DNA of 64,000 nt from Desulfobacca_B sp046538075 (GTDB lineage Bacteria; Desulfobacterota; Desulfobaccia; Desulfobaccales; Desulfobaccaceae). Shown piece after piece: positions 35,470-44,495 of the stretch. Below the pieces are notes generated by a model. That model worked only from the letters and a program-made list of their open reading frames with translations. It made no database searches and had not been told where the DNA came from. A program made the translations under genes and the position numbers. The stretch's first letter is position 1, and each line of letters opens with the position of its first letter. The DNA is taken from contig JBKHJN010000010.1 of assembly GCA_046538075.1 (NCBI GenBank), positions 12,020 to 76,019 of the forward strand, read 5' to 3'.

Positions 35470-35886
35470 TTACTCGGTCCCGAATTCAATCCTGGTTACC
35501 TTGGCCAGCAGCATATTCCAGTAGCCCAGATCGGTGTTGCCTTCCAGCACACAATTGGTTGCCACCTCCACGTGAAGGGCTTCCCCCGAGGTCAAGACGA
35601 TTTTAGCCGGGCGGTAATCATCCTGAATCGGGCCGGTGAACTCCAGGCTTTGCATCAGGGCCAAGGGCATCCAGGTATTGGCCTTTCCCTTTTTCACCCG
35701 GAGTTCCTGGCGGGTCCCCGGAAGCCTCAGATAGCGCACATAATAGGCCACGCCATCCTCAGTGATGACCACGCTGGGCCAGGTAAGCGGGGCTGGCACC
35801 ATCTGCGGGGCACAAGCAGCCCCCAACCAGAGTACCAGTCCGATCAGCCAGATTTTTTGCCGCAATACCGGGCAGATGTTTTCCAT
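35470..35886 (-). CDS. Hypothetical lipoprotein
   Basis: A 138-residue protein with a lipoprotein signal (IWLIGLVLWLGAAC, lipobox LGAAC near Cys25). The rest is beta-rich (VVITEDGVAYYVRYLRL, PAKIVLTSGEALHVEVATN) and ends TRIEFGTE, with no domain I can name. It lies 39 nt upstream of the prepilin peptidase on the same strand and is probably co-transcribed with it. Confidence 0.72.
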   Translation of the reverse strand: MENICPVLRQKIWLIGLVLWLGAACAPQMVPAPLTWPSVVITEDGVAYYVRYLRLPGTRQELRVKKGKANTWMPLALMQSLEFTGPIQDDYRPAKIVLTSGEALHVEVATNCVLEGNTDLGYWNMLLAKVTRIEFGTE

Positions 35887-36029
35887 ATCTCGATTTTCTC
35901 AACAAGGTGTTCCTCTACTATACAAACAAACCGGTAAATTGAGCAATTAATTTTCACCCTCCTTTGCTTTAAGCGGATTTACCTGCTATTCTGGAGACAG
36001 GGCCCCACCCTGATTGCCATATATTTCCC

Positions 36030-36058
36030 TTGAATCAAGAATTATTCTGGGCTAAATT
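36030..36058 (+). promoter_or_regulatory. Predicted sigma70 promoter of pgi
   Basis: TTGAAT (36030-36035), a 17-base spacer and TAAATT (36053-36058), about 85 bases before the pgi ATG in the divergent intergenic region. Confidence 0.45.
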
Positions 36059-36143
36059 AACTTATCCCAAAAATAAGCGACCTGCCTATTAACTTTAAAT
36101 TTAGCAGAACATCGAACCGAAGCGGATTCTACTGGGAGAAACT

Positions 36144-37586
36144 ATGAAGCGTTATCAAAATGCAAAATGGACCCGCGCCATGGCCTTGTCGCTGGATTAT
36201 AATTATGCCATGGCCGACCTTGTGGGAGCAGCCAATGGCTTGCGAGCCGAGGAACTGGAGGAATTGACCCCGCGCATTCAAGAACTGGACCAGGATTTAA
36301 AAAGCCGCCGCCAACAGGGGGAGCTGGCCTTTTATGAGCTGCCTTACCGGCAGGAGACCATCACCGAGGTCAACAGCCTGGCCAAGCCCCTATTGGAGTG
36401 GTTCTGGGATTTTATTGTCCTGGGGATCGGGGGCTCAGCCCTGGGGGCCCGGGCCCTGCATCAGGCCCTGTGCCACCCACAATTTAATCTGCTGCCCCTG
36501 GCCCGGCGGCAACATAAACCGCGGTTGATGGTGGCCGATAATATCGATCCGGACGGCTTTTACGGCCTCTTGGACGCGGTGGATTTGCGTCGCACGGTGT
36601 TTAATGTTATATCTAAATCAGGCAGCACGGCTGAAACCCTGAGCCAGTTCCTGTTTGTTTACGGGATGTTAAAAGGTCGGCTAGGGGCCGAGCGCGCCCG
36701 GGACCGGATAGTGGTGACCACTGACCCAGAGCAGGGCAACCTGCGCCGTCTGGCACAATCGGAAGGATTTAGAAGCCTGTCTATTCCTCCCGAGGTCGGA
36801 GGGCGGTTTTCAATCTTTACCGCGGTGGGCCTGTTCCCGGCCGCCATGGTGGGGATTGATCTAGATGAATTAATGGCCGGGGCCCGGTTTATGGATGTGC
36901 GCCTCAAAGAGGGAGAATTCCAAAACAACCTGGCTTATCGCCTGGCAGCTATCTATTATCTCTTTTATACTCGCAAGAATCGGCCGATCCAGGTACTCAT
37001 GCCCTACGCCTCGTCATTAGCCGGAATGGCGGAATGGTTCTGCCAGCTCTGGGCCGAAAGTTTAGGGAAAAAATATGACCTGCAAGGCCAGGTAGTCAAC
37101 GTCGGCCCTACCCCGGTGCGGGCCGTGGGAGCCACGGACCAGCATTCGCAACTGCAGCTCTATATTGAAGGTCCCTTCGACAAGTTGATAACCTTCCTGG
37201 AAGTGGACAACTTTCAACATCAGGTGGCGCTTCCCTCCCCCTTCCCGGACCTTGAAGGCCTGAGTTATCTGGGCGGACATTCCTTGAATGAATTAATCAA
37301 AGCTGAGAAAACCGCCACCGCTTTCAATCTCATGCGCAATGGACGCCCCAACCTGACTATACGGCTCCCTGAGGTCAATGCCTTTACCATCGGACAACTG
37401 CTCATGTTGTTTGAAGTGATGACCGTAAGCTTAGGGGGATTGTTGGGGGTTAATCCTTTAGACCAGCCCGGTGTCGAAGGGGGCAAGCATACTACCTACG
37501 GTCTGATGGGGCGGCCGGGATATGAACAGTATCGACAGCAACTGGAGGATGCCCTACCCTTCCAGGAACAATACCAGATCACTTGA
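36144..37586 (+). CDS. pgi: Glucose-6-phosphate isomerase
   Basis: Interconverts glucose-6-phosphate and fructose-6-phosphate. The 480-residue protein has LGIGGSALGARAL near residue 93, the sugar-phosphate loop VISKSGSTAETLSQF, the signature VGGRFSIFTAVGLFPAA and the C-terminal GGHSLNELIKAEKTAT with the conserved histidine and lysine. Length fits the shorter bacterial type. The ATG follows ACTGGGAGA. The sensor kinase gene starts 12 nt downstream, so they are probably co-transcribed. Confidence 0.95.
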   Translation: MKRYQNAKWTRAMALSLDYNYAMADLVGAANGLRAEELEELTPRIQELDQDLKSRRQQGELAFYELPYRQETITEVNSLAKPLLEWFWDFIVLGIGGSALGARALHQALCHPQFNLLPLARRQHKPRLMVADNIDPDGFYGLLDAVDLRRTVFNVISKSGSTAETLSQFLFVYGMLKGRLGAERARDRIVVTTDPEQGNLRRLAQSEGFRSLSIPPEVGGRFSIFTAVGLFPAAMVGIDLDELMAGARFMDVRLKEGEFQNNLAYRLAAIYYLFYTRKNRPIQVLMPYASSLAGMAEWFCQLWAESLGKKYDLQGQVVNVGPTPVRAVGATDQHSQLQLYIEGPFDKLITFLEVDNFQHQVALPSPFPDLEGLSYLGGHSLNELIKAEKTATAFNLMRNGRPNLTIRLPEVNAFTIGQLLMLFEVMTVSLGGLLGVNPLDQPGVEGGKHTTYGLMGRPGYEQYRQQLEDALPFQEQYQIT

Positions 37587-37598
37587 CGACTTACCCTG

Positions 37599-39044
37599 AT
37601 GGCAATGTTTGAGCGGCTAAAATTCGTCTGGCGGCCTGACCGCCAGGATGTGGAAACCTTTCGACTGGTAAAGTTTTTCTCCTTTACCGGCTTCATGGTA
37701 ATCCTGATTTTTACCCTGCTGCTCACTTTTTTGCTGGTCTATCGGGCTCAGAAGCTGGCCCTGAAAAAAAGCGAAGACTACGCCATGCTGGTGGCGGCTA
37801 ACCTAAACCACCAGGTTTTTCAGCAATTCCTCTTGCCGGTAGCCATCCGCTATCAGGGAAAAATTCAGATCAAAGATCCGGAACAGTTTGAACGGCTGGA
37901 TGCGGTGGTGCGCCATACCATTCATGGCTTCAATATCAAGCAGGTAAACATTTATGATCAGGTCGGTACCCTTTCATACAGTACCGATGACATCCCCTTG
38001 GGGGAGGATTGCTATGATGTTCCTGAGGTCAAAAAAGCCTTATTAGGCCAATCCAGTCTGATTGCTCCGAACAGCCTCCTGGACCTGCTGCTCTTCCAAT
38101 TGACCGCGTCTCAAAATCTCAAGACTTACATCCCCTTCCGATTAGAAAGAAAGTTAACACCGGAACTGGGGCCGGTGATTGGGGTGTTTGAAATAACCCA
38201 GGATATTTCTCAAGAACTGGCAGAAATCGGCTGGTTTCAGCTCTTTGTCATTATCACTCTGGTGGTAATCATGGGCCTGCTATTTCTGATCCTGCGGCAG
38301 ATCGTCAAAAAGGCCGAGATTATCCTGGAGCGCCGTCACGAAGAGCAGAAGGCCCTCTTAGCCCAGCTCAATCAGGCGGAAAAACTGGCTGCCCTGGGGG
38401 AAATGATCGCCGGGGTGGCCCACGAAATTCGCAATCCTTTAGGAATTATCAGTTCCACTGCGGAACTTTTGCGGCAGCGTCTGGCCAAATATGAACCCCA
38501 GGACCGACTGGCCCAGATCATTGTCGAGGAATCGAATCGACTCAATCAGACCGTTAATGAATTCCTCGATTTCGCCCGTCCCCGCGAGCCCAACCTGCGG
38601 CCCTGCAACCCGGAAGACATCCTGGAACGCAATCTAGAACTTCTCCAGCCCGAGATTGACAAATACCACATTGCGGTAGACCGGCAGTATAGTCTGGACG
38701 GCTACCCGGTAACTGCGGACCCTGACCTGCTTTACCGGGCCTTTTTAAATATTCTGATCAACGCCATTCAGGCCCTGCCCGAGGGGGGTAAAATCACTGT
38801 TTCGACCAGATTGGGACCCGATAACCATGGGGCCCTGATCCAGGTGCAGGATACTGGCGAAGGCATTGAGGAAGAAACCCTCAAAAAGATCTTCAATCCT
38901 TTTTTTACTACCAAGGATATGGGCAGCGGTTTGGGTCTGTCGATAGTAAAAAGCATCATCGAAAGCCACCGCGGCACCATTAACATTGACAGTACCCCGG
39001 GCCAGGGAACCACTGTCAGCATCATGCTGCCCGATGTGGATTAG
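37599..39044 (+). CDS. Membrane sensor histidine kinase (NtrB/ZraS-like)
   Basis: A 481-residue kinase. It has a first transmembrane helix at about residues 28-50, a periplasmic sensor region of about 160 residues (dCache-like in size), a second helix near 205-230 and a short linker. The HisKA domain carries the H-box AGVAHEIRNPLGIIS. The ATPase domain has the N-box FLNILINAIQALP, G1 DTGEGI and G2 GSGLGLSIVKS. Subfamily features match kinases that pair with sigma54 response regulators. The likely partner is at 40696-42066, beyond the photolyase. The ligand is unknown. Confidence 0.88.
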   Translation: MAMFERLKFVWRPDRQDVETFRLVKFFSFTGFMVILIFTLLLTFLLVYRAQKLALKKSEDYAMLVAANLNHQVFQQFLLPVAIRYQGKIQIKDPEQFERLDAVVRHTIHGFNIKQVNIYDQVGTLSYSTDDIPLGEDCYDVPEVKKALLGQSSLIAPNSLLDLLLFQLTASQNLKTYIPFRLERKLTPELGPVIGVFEITQDISQELAEIGWFQLFVIITLVVIMGLLFLILRQIVKKAEIILERRHEEQKALLAQLNQAEKLAALGEMIAGVAHEIRNPLGIISSTAELLRQRLAKYEPQDRLAQIIVEESNRLNQTVNEFLDFARPREPNLRPCNPEDILERNLELLQPEIDKYHIAVDRQYSLDGYPVTADPDLLYRAFLNILINAIQALPEGGKITVSTRLGPDNHGALIQVQDTGEGIEEETLKKIFNPFFTTKDMGSGLGLSIVKSIIESHRGTINIDSTPGQGTTVSIMLPDVD

Positions 39045-39113
39045 ACCAAAGAATCCCCGCCAGCTGGCTGTCCTGGTCTTGTCCTCCGACCACTCAGCAG
39101 TTCCTGTTCCTTT

Positions 39114-40460
39114 ATGAATCCCCGGCGAGTAAGAGTTCTGAAAGCGGCTGAAATTAAACGCGGCCCGGTAATCTACTGGATGAGCCGGGATCAGCGTCTC
39201 CATGACAATTGGGCCCTGCTCTTGGCTCAGGAACAGGCCTTAAAACGCCGCGCCCCGCTCTGGGTGGTTTTTTGCCTGGTGCCGCATTTCTTAAATGCCA
39301 CCTTAAGACAGTACTCCTTTATGCTCCAGGGGCTTCAGGAACTGCAACAGAACCTCAAGGAATATAATATCCCTTTCTTTTTGATTACCGGAGCGCCGCC
39401 GACCGAAATTCCCAAATTTCTCCGCAAATATCAGGCCGGGTTGGTGGTCACCGATTTTGATCCGCTCCGCCTCAAACACCAGTGGAAAGCCGCGGTAGCC
39501 GAAGCCATTGATATTAGCTTCCTGGAAGTCGACGCCCATAATATTATCCCGGCCTGGATTGCCTCTCCTAAGCAAGAGTATGCGGCCTATACTTTGCGGC
39601 CCAAAATTCACCGCGCCTTGCCGGAATTTTTGGAAGATTTTCCACCCCTGACCGAGCACCCCCCGACAGGAGCCCAAGACTGCCCGGAAGTCGATTGGCA
39701 ACAGCTAATGGACCGCTTAGACCTTGACCGGCAGGTCCCAGCGGTTGACTGGCTTACCCCCGGGGAGAACGCAGCCCAACAGGTATGGTATGATTTTTGG
39801 CACCATCGCCTGCCGGACTACCATCGGCACCGCAACGACCCCAACCAGGCGGCGCAGTCAAACCTGTCGCCCTACCTCCATTTCGGCCAGATCTCGGCCC
39901 AGCGGATTGCCTTGGAAGCGCAACCGGCGGACCTGGATGAGAAATCCAAGGAAGCCTTTTGGGAAGAACTCATTGTCCGGCGGGAACTTTCGGATAACTT
40001 CTGTCTTTATAATGCCCATTATGATTCTTTTGCCGGATTTCCACAATGGGCTCAGAAGACTCTTAAGGACCATCAATATGATGCCCGGGAGCATCTTTAC
40101 AGCCTGGCAGAATTCGAAGCTGGCCAGACCCATGATGATTTATGGAACGCGGCCCAACAGGAGATGGTTAAGACCGGCAAGATGCATGGTTATATGAGGA
40201 TGTACTGGGCCAAAAAGCTCCTGGAGTGGAGCGAATCGGTTGACCGGGCTCATGAAATCGCCATCTATCTTAATGACCGCTTCGAACTGGATGGCCGTGA
40301 CCCTAACGGCTATACCGGGATTGCCTGGAGCCTGGGCGGGGTGCATGACCGGGCCTGGGGTGAGCGCCCGGTATTTGGCAAAATCCGCTACATGAGTTAT
40401 AATGGCTGTAAAGCAAAATTCGATGTTAAAGCCTATATTAGAAAATATCATTCTGGTTGA
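39114..40460 (+). CDS. Deoxyribodipyrimidine photolyase, class II
   Basis: A 448-residue light-dependent CPD repair enzyme using FAD. The N-terminus VIYWMSRDQRLHDNWALL is typical of class II (not class I PhrB) photolyases. The FAD-binding C-terminal domain has LSPYLHFGQISAQRIA, RRELSDNFCLYN, HGYMRMYWAKKLLEW and NGYTGIAWSLGGVHDR. It lies between a sensor kinase and its probable response regulator, an unusual place, and may be co-transcribed with them. The start at 39114 is ATG; the first 17 residues are poorly constrained. Confidence 0.92.
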   Translation: MNPRRVRVLKAAEIKRGPVIYWMSRDQRLHDNWALLLAQEQALKRRAPLWVVFCLVPHFLNATLRQYSFMLQGLQELQQNLKEYNIPFFLITGAPPTEIPKFLRKYQAGLVVTDFDPLRLKHQWKAAVAEAIDISFLEVDAHNIIPAWIASPKQEYAAYTLRPKIHRALPEFLEDFPPLTEHPPTGAQDCPEVDWQQLMDRLDLDRQVPAVDWLTPGENAAQQVWYDFWHHRLPDYHRHRNDPNQAAQSNLSPYLHFGQISAQRIALEAQPADLDEKSKEAFWEELIVRRELSDNFCLYNAHYDSFAGFPQWAQKTLKDHQYDAREHLYSLAEFEAGQTHDDLWNAAQQEMVKTGKMHGYMRMYWAKKLLEWSESVDRAHEIAIYLNDRFELDGRDPNGYTGIAWSLGGVHDRAWGERPVFGKIRYMSYNGCKAKFDVKAYIRKYHSG

Positions 40461-40616
40461 ACAGTAATTGATACGGGAGAAGCCGGCCCAACTCCAGAGA
40501 TCCTGGTAAAATAGTAAAAGCCAACTAATATCGTGTTACTGGAGGCGATAAAGTCATGGTTAGGTCAAAATGGCCAAGTTGGCTTTAGAGTTAACTATTA
40601 AGATGGGTTAATTGGT

Positions 40617-40629
40617 GGTGACGGTCACC
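40617..40629. promoter_or_regulatory. Palindrome upstream of the response regulator
   Basis: GGTGAC-G-GTCACC is a perfect palindrome 67 bases before the response-regulator ATG. A TATAAT at 40659-40664 with a weak TTCAGA -35 follows, so the palindrome could be an operator upstream of that promoter. Confidence 0.4.
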
Positions 40630-40695
40630 TTGAATTCAGAGCAATAATAATTTTCACCTATAATTAATTCTCAAACTAAAATTTCCAGGTAAGTT

Positions 40696-42066
40696 ATGGA
40701 TACCATCCTGGTTGTTGATGATGAAAAAAATTATCTGCTGGTCATGGAGGCCTTGCTTTCCGGCGCCGGATACGAAGTGCTGACCGCCGAAGGCGCGGCC
40801 GAAGCCCAGAAGATTGTCCGAAATAATGATTTGGATCTGATCATCACCGACATGAAGATGCCCAAGGTCAGCGGCATCGAGTTGATGGAAGAAATCAAAC
40901 AGCTCAACCCCGACTTGCCGGTAATCATCATGACTGCCTTCGGCACGGTGGAAAAGGCAGTGGAGGCAATGAAAAAAGGGGCCTTCGATTACATCATGAA
41001 GCCTTTCAAAAACGAGGAGATTCTCGTCACTATCGCCAAGGCCTTGGAATTAAGGCATCTTTTGAACGAGAATCGCCGACTCCGGCAAGATCTGGCCCAG
41101 AAGTACCGGTTCGAAAATATAGTCGGCAACAGCCGGGCCATGCAGGAGATCTTCGCCCTGGTGGAAAAAGTGGCCCAGAGCCGGGCTACCGTCCTGATCG
41201 CCGGAGAGAGCGGCACCGGCAAGGAGCTCATTGCCCGGGCCATCCATCAACGCAGTCCCCGCAGCCAGAGGCCCTTTATCTCGGTAAATTGCGGGGCCTT
41301 GACCGAGACCCTGCTGGAAAGCGAGCTTTTCGGCCATGAGAAGGGGGCCTTTACCCATGCCGTGGCCTTGCGCAAAGGCCGGTTTGAACTGGCCGACGGC
41401 GGCACCCTGTTTCTGGATGAAGTGACCGAAATGTCTCCGGCCTTACAAGTCAAGCTGTTGCGCGTCCTGCAGGAAATGGAGTTTGAGCGGGTCGGCGGGA
41501 CCCGTACCATCCGGGTGGACGTGCGCCTGGTGGCCGCCTCTAATAAAGATCTAAAAGGCGAAGTGGAGGCCGGGAATTTTCGGGAAGACCTGTTTTACCG
41601 GCTTAATGTCATCCACCTGGAAATCCCCCCGCTGCGCCAACGGCCTGATGATATTCCACTGCTGGTGGCTCATTTTATTCAAAAATTTTCTCAGGCAAAT
41701 GAGCAGGGCGACATCCGGGTTGATCCGGAGACTATGAGAATCCTGTCCCGGCACTCCTGGCCGGGCAATGTCCGGGAACTGGAAAACGTCATCGAACGGG
41801 CGGTAATCCTGCGCAGCGGCAACGTCATCACTACGGCTGATTTGCCCCCCAATCTGGCCACCACCCGGCCCGACAGCGAGTTTGACATTAACCGCCTGGT
41901 CCCCCTCAACACTCCCTTGCCCAAGGCCCTGGAGCGCATTGAAGAACTGATGATCCGGCGGGCCTTGGAGCATTCCGGCCAGGTCCAGGTTAGGGCCGCC
42001 GAGCTGCTGGGGATTACCAAAAGCCTGTTGCAATATAAATTGAAGAAATATCATCTGAATGTTTAG
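40696..42066 (+). CDS. Sigma54-dependent response regulator (NtrC family)
   Basis: A 456-residue regulator. The receiver domain has the acidic pair VDDEKN and phospho-acceptor Asp in LIITDMKMPKVSG. The AAA+ domain has Walker A GESGTGKELIA and Walker B GTLFLDEVTEM, and a sigma54-contact loop reading GAFTHA instead of GAFTGA. The C-terminal Fis-type helix-turn-helix is RRALEHSGQVQVRAAELLGI. It probably works with the kinase at 37599. The G-to-H change in the contact loop keeps the critical threonine, and such variants exist, so activity is likely. Confidence 0.9.
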   Translation: MDTILVVDDEKNYLLVMEALLSGAGYEVLTAEGAAEAQKIVRNNDLDLIITDMKMPKVSGIELMEEIKQLNPDLPVIIMTAFGTVEKAVEAMKKGAFDYIMKPFKNEEILVTIAKALELRHLLNENRRLRQDLAQKYRFENIVGNSRAMQEIFALVEKVAQSRATVLIAGESGTGKELIARAIHQRSPRSQRPFISVNCGALTETLLESELFGHEKGAFTHAVALRKGRFELADGGTLFLDEVTEMSPALQVKLLRVLQEMEFERVGGTRTIRVDVRLVAASNKDLKGEVEAGNFREDLFYRLNVIHLEIPPLRQRPDDIPLLVAHFIQKFSQANEQGDIRVDPETMRILSRHSWPGNVRELENVIERAVILRSGNVITTADLPPNLATTRPDSEFDINRLVPLNTPLPKALERIEELMIRRALEHSGQVQVRAAELLGITKSLLQYKLKKYHLNV

Positions 42067-42081
42067 ATAGGCTTAGGAGAG

Positions 42082-43587
42082 ATGGTGGAACTCAAAGATT
42101 TTCCTGAAGATTTGCAACCTTATCTCATCCCTTCCCCCAGCGGCGAGATGGTCTATCGCTGTCTGGAGTGCGGGGCCGAATATGGGATTGACGAGCTGTT
42201 ATATACCTGTCCCCGCTGCCAGGGCCTGTTTTTGCTGGAGGATAAGGCCGCCGACCGCCTGCGGCAACAGCCCGCCAGTTTCTGGCGGCGGCTGTTCAAA
42301 TACCGGAAGATGTTAAATATTCCGGCGGTCAAAGGCATTTTTCTCTATCATGAGCTGATTGCCCCGGTAATCCCTCCGGAGGATATCGTCTTTCTGGGTG
42401 AAGGCCACACCCCTCAGGTAGCGGCCAACAGCCGTCTGCAGAACGAAATCGGCCTGGCCTTGTGCTACAAGAACGACGGCCAGAACCCCAGTGCTTCGTT
42501 CAAGGACCGGGGCATGGCCGCGGCCTTAAGCTATCTTAACTTTCTGATCAGGACCCGCCACCTGCAAGGTGTGTTGGCGGTCTGCGCCTCCACCGGCGAC
42601 ACTTCGGCGGCCGCGGCCCTGTACGCCTCCTATCTGGGGGATAAAATTGCTTCGGCAGTGCTGCTGCCGCAGGGTAAAGTCACCGCCCAGCAGCTTTCCC
42701 AACCCCTGGGCAGCGGTGCCCGGGTGTTTGAGATTCCCGGCGTCTTTGATGATTGCATGCGGGTGGTGGAGGCTTTATCGGAAAAATACCACGTGGCGCT
42801 GCTCAACTCCAAAAATAGCTGGCGCATCCGGGGCCAGGAGTCCTATGCCTACGAAATCGCCCAGTGGTACGATTTCCATCTGGAAAACAAGGTAATCGTG
42901 GTGCCCATCGGCAATGCTGGAAACATCACCGCGGTGTTGGAGGGCTTGCTGCGCTTCCATGATCTGGGCATTATCGACACCCTGCCGCGGGTCCTGGGGG
43001 TGCAATCTCACCATGCCGACCCGGTGTTCCGCTATTACCAGGAGCTTGATCCGAGCCGGCGCCTATTTGTCCCGGTTACTGTGCAGGCCAGCGTCGCCCA
43101 GGCGGCGATGATCGGCCGGCCGGTGTCCATGCCGCGGGTCATCCGCCGGGTGGAGGAGTATCTGCGCCGGGCCGGCCAGGGCAGCTTTGCGGTGGTACAG
43201 GTCACTGAACAGGAGATCATGGACTCCATGCTGCTAGCCAACCAAAACGGCCATATTGCCTGCACCCAGGGGGGCGAATCCCTGGCCGGATTGCGGGCCG
43301 CCTTGCGGCAGGGATTGATCCGTCGGGACGAAGAAGCCGTGCTGGACGCCACCGCCCATGCTCTCAAGTTTATGAGCTTTCAGCAGATGTATTTTGATGA
43401 CAGCTTCCCGCCGGAGTTCGAGGTAGTGCCCCAGCCACAATTCCAGAATCACCCGCAACTGCTTGCGCCGCAGGTAAATCTGGCATCGGACCGCTCCTCA
43501 TCTCCGGCCGCACAGCAGGCGTTCACCCAGGATATTGTCGAGCAATTGGCAGCCATATTAGCTTTGAAATCCAGGGACGAAGATTAG
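42082..43587 (+). CDS. thrC: Threonine synthase
   Basis: Converts O-phosphohomoserine to threonine with PLP. The 501-residue protein has an N-terminal zinc-ribbon-like part (YRCLECGAEY and YTCPRCQGLF), then the PLP-enzyme core with the Schiff-base lysine in NPSASFKDRGMAAAL, CASTGDTSAAAALYAS and the phosphate-binding loop VVPIGNAGNITA. The C-terminus is longer than in compact enzymes. GGAGAG precedes the ATG, 15 nt after the response regulator. Confidence 0.92.
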   Translation: MVELKDFPEDLQPYLIPSPSGEMVYRCLECGAEYGIDELLYTCPRCQGLFLLEDKAADRLRQQPASFWRRLFKYRKMLNIPAVKGIFLYHELIAPVIPPEDIVFLGEGHTPQVAANSRLQNEIGLALCYKNDGQNPSASFKDRGMAAALSYLNFLIRTRHLQGVLAVCASTGDTSAAAALYASYLGDKIASAVLLPQGKVTAQQLSQPLGSGARVFEIPGVFDDCMRVVEALSEKYHVALLNSKNSWRIRGQESYAYEIAQWYDFHLENKVIVVPIGNAGNITAVLEGLLRFHDLGIIDTLPRVLGVQSHHADPVFRYYQELDPSRRLFVPVTVQASVAQAAMIGRPVSMPRVIRRVEEYLRRAGQGSFAVVQVTEQEIMDSMLLANQNGHIACTQGGESLAGLRAALRQGLIRRDEEAVLDATAHALKFMSFQQMYFDDSFPPEFEVVPQPQFQNHPQLLAPQVNLASDRSSSPAAQQAFTQDIVEQLAAILALKSRDED

Positions 43588-43601
43588 GAAGAGAGAAAGT
43601 T

Positions 43602-44480
43602 GTGCAGAAATCGCTGTCACCAATTTTTCTGGATATAGAGGATAAAAACGTTAAAAATAACAAACTCATTCGCCCCCGTAATCGTAAACGGCGAATAGTA
43701 TTCGGATGGTACGGCGGGAAGTTTAACCATCTTGATTGGCTTTTACCCCTTTTACCTAAATGCCATCACTACTGCGAGCCTTTCGGAGGGTCAGCGGCGG
43801 TACTTCTTAATCGTGAACCATCACCGGTTGAGACTTATAACGATATAGATGGAGAAGTAGTTAATTTCTTTCGTATCTTGCGCGACAAAAAAGACGAGCT
43901 GATTCAGGCTATCGCATTGACGCCATTTTCTCGGGAAGAATTCTTCTTGGCTATAAACTGCGATATCGGCTCCCTATCTGATGTCGAACGTGCCCGCCGG
44001 TTTTTTGTCCGCGCCCGTCAGGCTAGAACCGGCTTAGCCCAAACCGCAACCCTGGGAAGATGGGCAAATTGCAAGAACACTAGCCGAGCCGGGATGTCTG
44101 GAGTAGTGTCGCGCTGGCTCGGCAGTGTCGAAGATCTCCCTGACCTTGCTTTACGTTTGCTTCGAGTGCAAATCGAAAATCGTCCAGCAATTGAACTGAT
44201 CAAATTATATGATGGGGCAGGAACGCTATTCTATTGCGACCCCCCTTACCTGCATGATACCCGGGGAGATAGCAAAGCCTATGGCTTTGAGATGGATGAA
44301 TTGGAGCACCGACAACTAGCCACAGTATTGGTCAACTGCCAGGGTAAAGTAGCAGTTTCTGGTTATCGTTGCGATATTTTGGATAAGCTTTATGAAGGTT
44401 GGCGCCGCTTTGACGCGCCTCCTAAGCATTGTCACTCTATAAAAAAGTTGCGCCAAGAGGCTTTGTGGATGAATTATTGA
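43602..44480 (+). CDS. D12-class DNA adenine methyltransferase (modification subunit)
   Basis: A 292-residue N6-adenine methyltransferase of the Dam/DpnM (D12) class. Motifs in order: FGWYGGK (SAM site), CEPFGGSAAVLLN, YNDIDGEVVNFFRILRDKK and the catalytic FYCDPPYLHDT. The start is GTG at 43602 with AGGAAGAGAG upstream. It is followed after 15 nt by a SacI-like nuclease gene, so it most likely protects host DNA in a type II restriction-modification system. Codon use and base composition are more AT-rich than thrC and purL on either side, suggesting transfer. The recognition sequence cannot be read from the protein. Confidence 0.88.
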   Translation: MQKSLSPIFLDIEDKNVKNNKLIRPRNRKRRIVFGWYGGKFNHLDWLLPLLPKCHHYCEPFGGSAAVLLNREPSPVETYNDIDGEVVNFFRILRDKKDELIQAIALTPFSREEFFLAINCDIGSLSDVERARRFFVRARQARTGLAQTATLGRWANCKNTSRAGMSGVVSRWLGSVEDLPDLALRLLRVQIENRPAIELIKLYDGAGTLFYCDPPYLHDTRGDSKAYGFEMDELEHRQLATVLVNCQGKVAVSGYRCDILDKLYEGWRRFDAPPKHCHSIKKLRQEALWMNY

Positions 44481-44495
44481 AGGAACCTGATTAGC

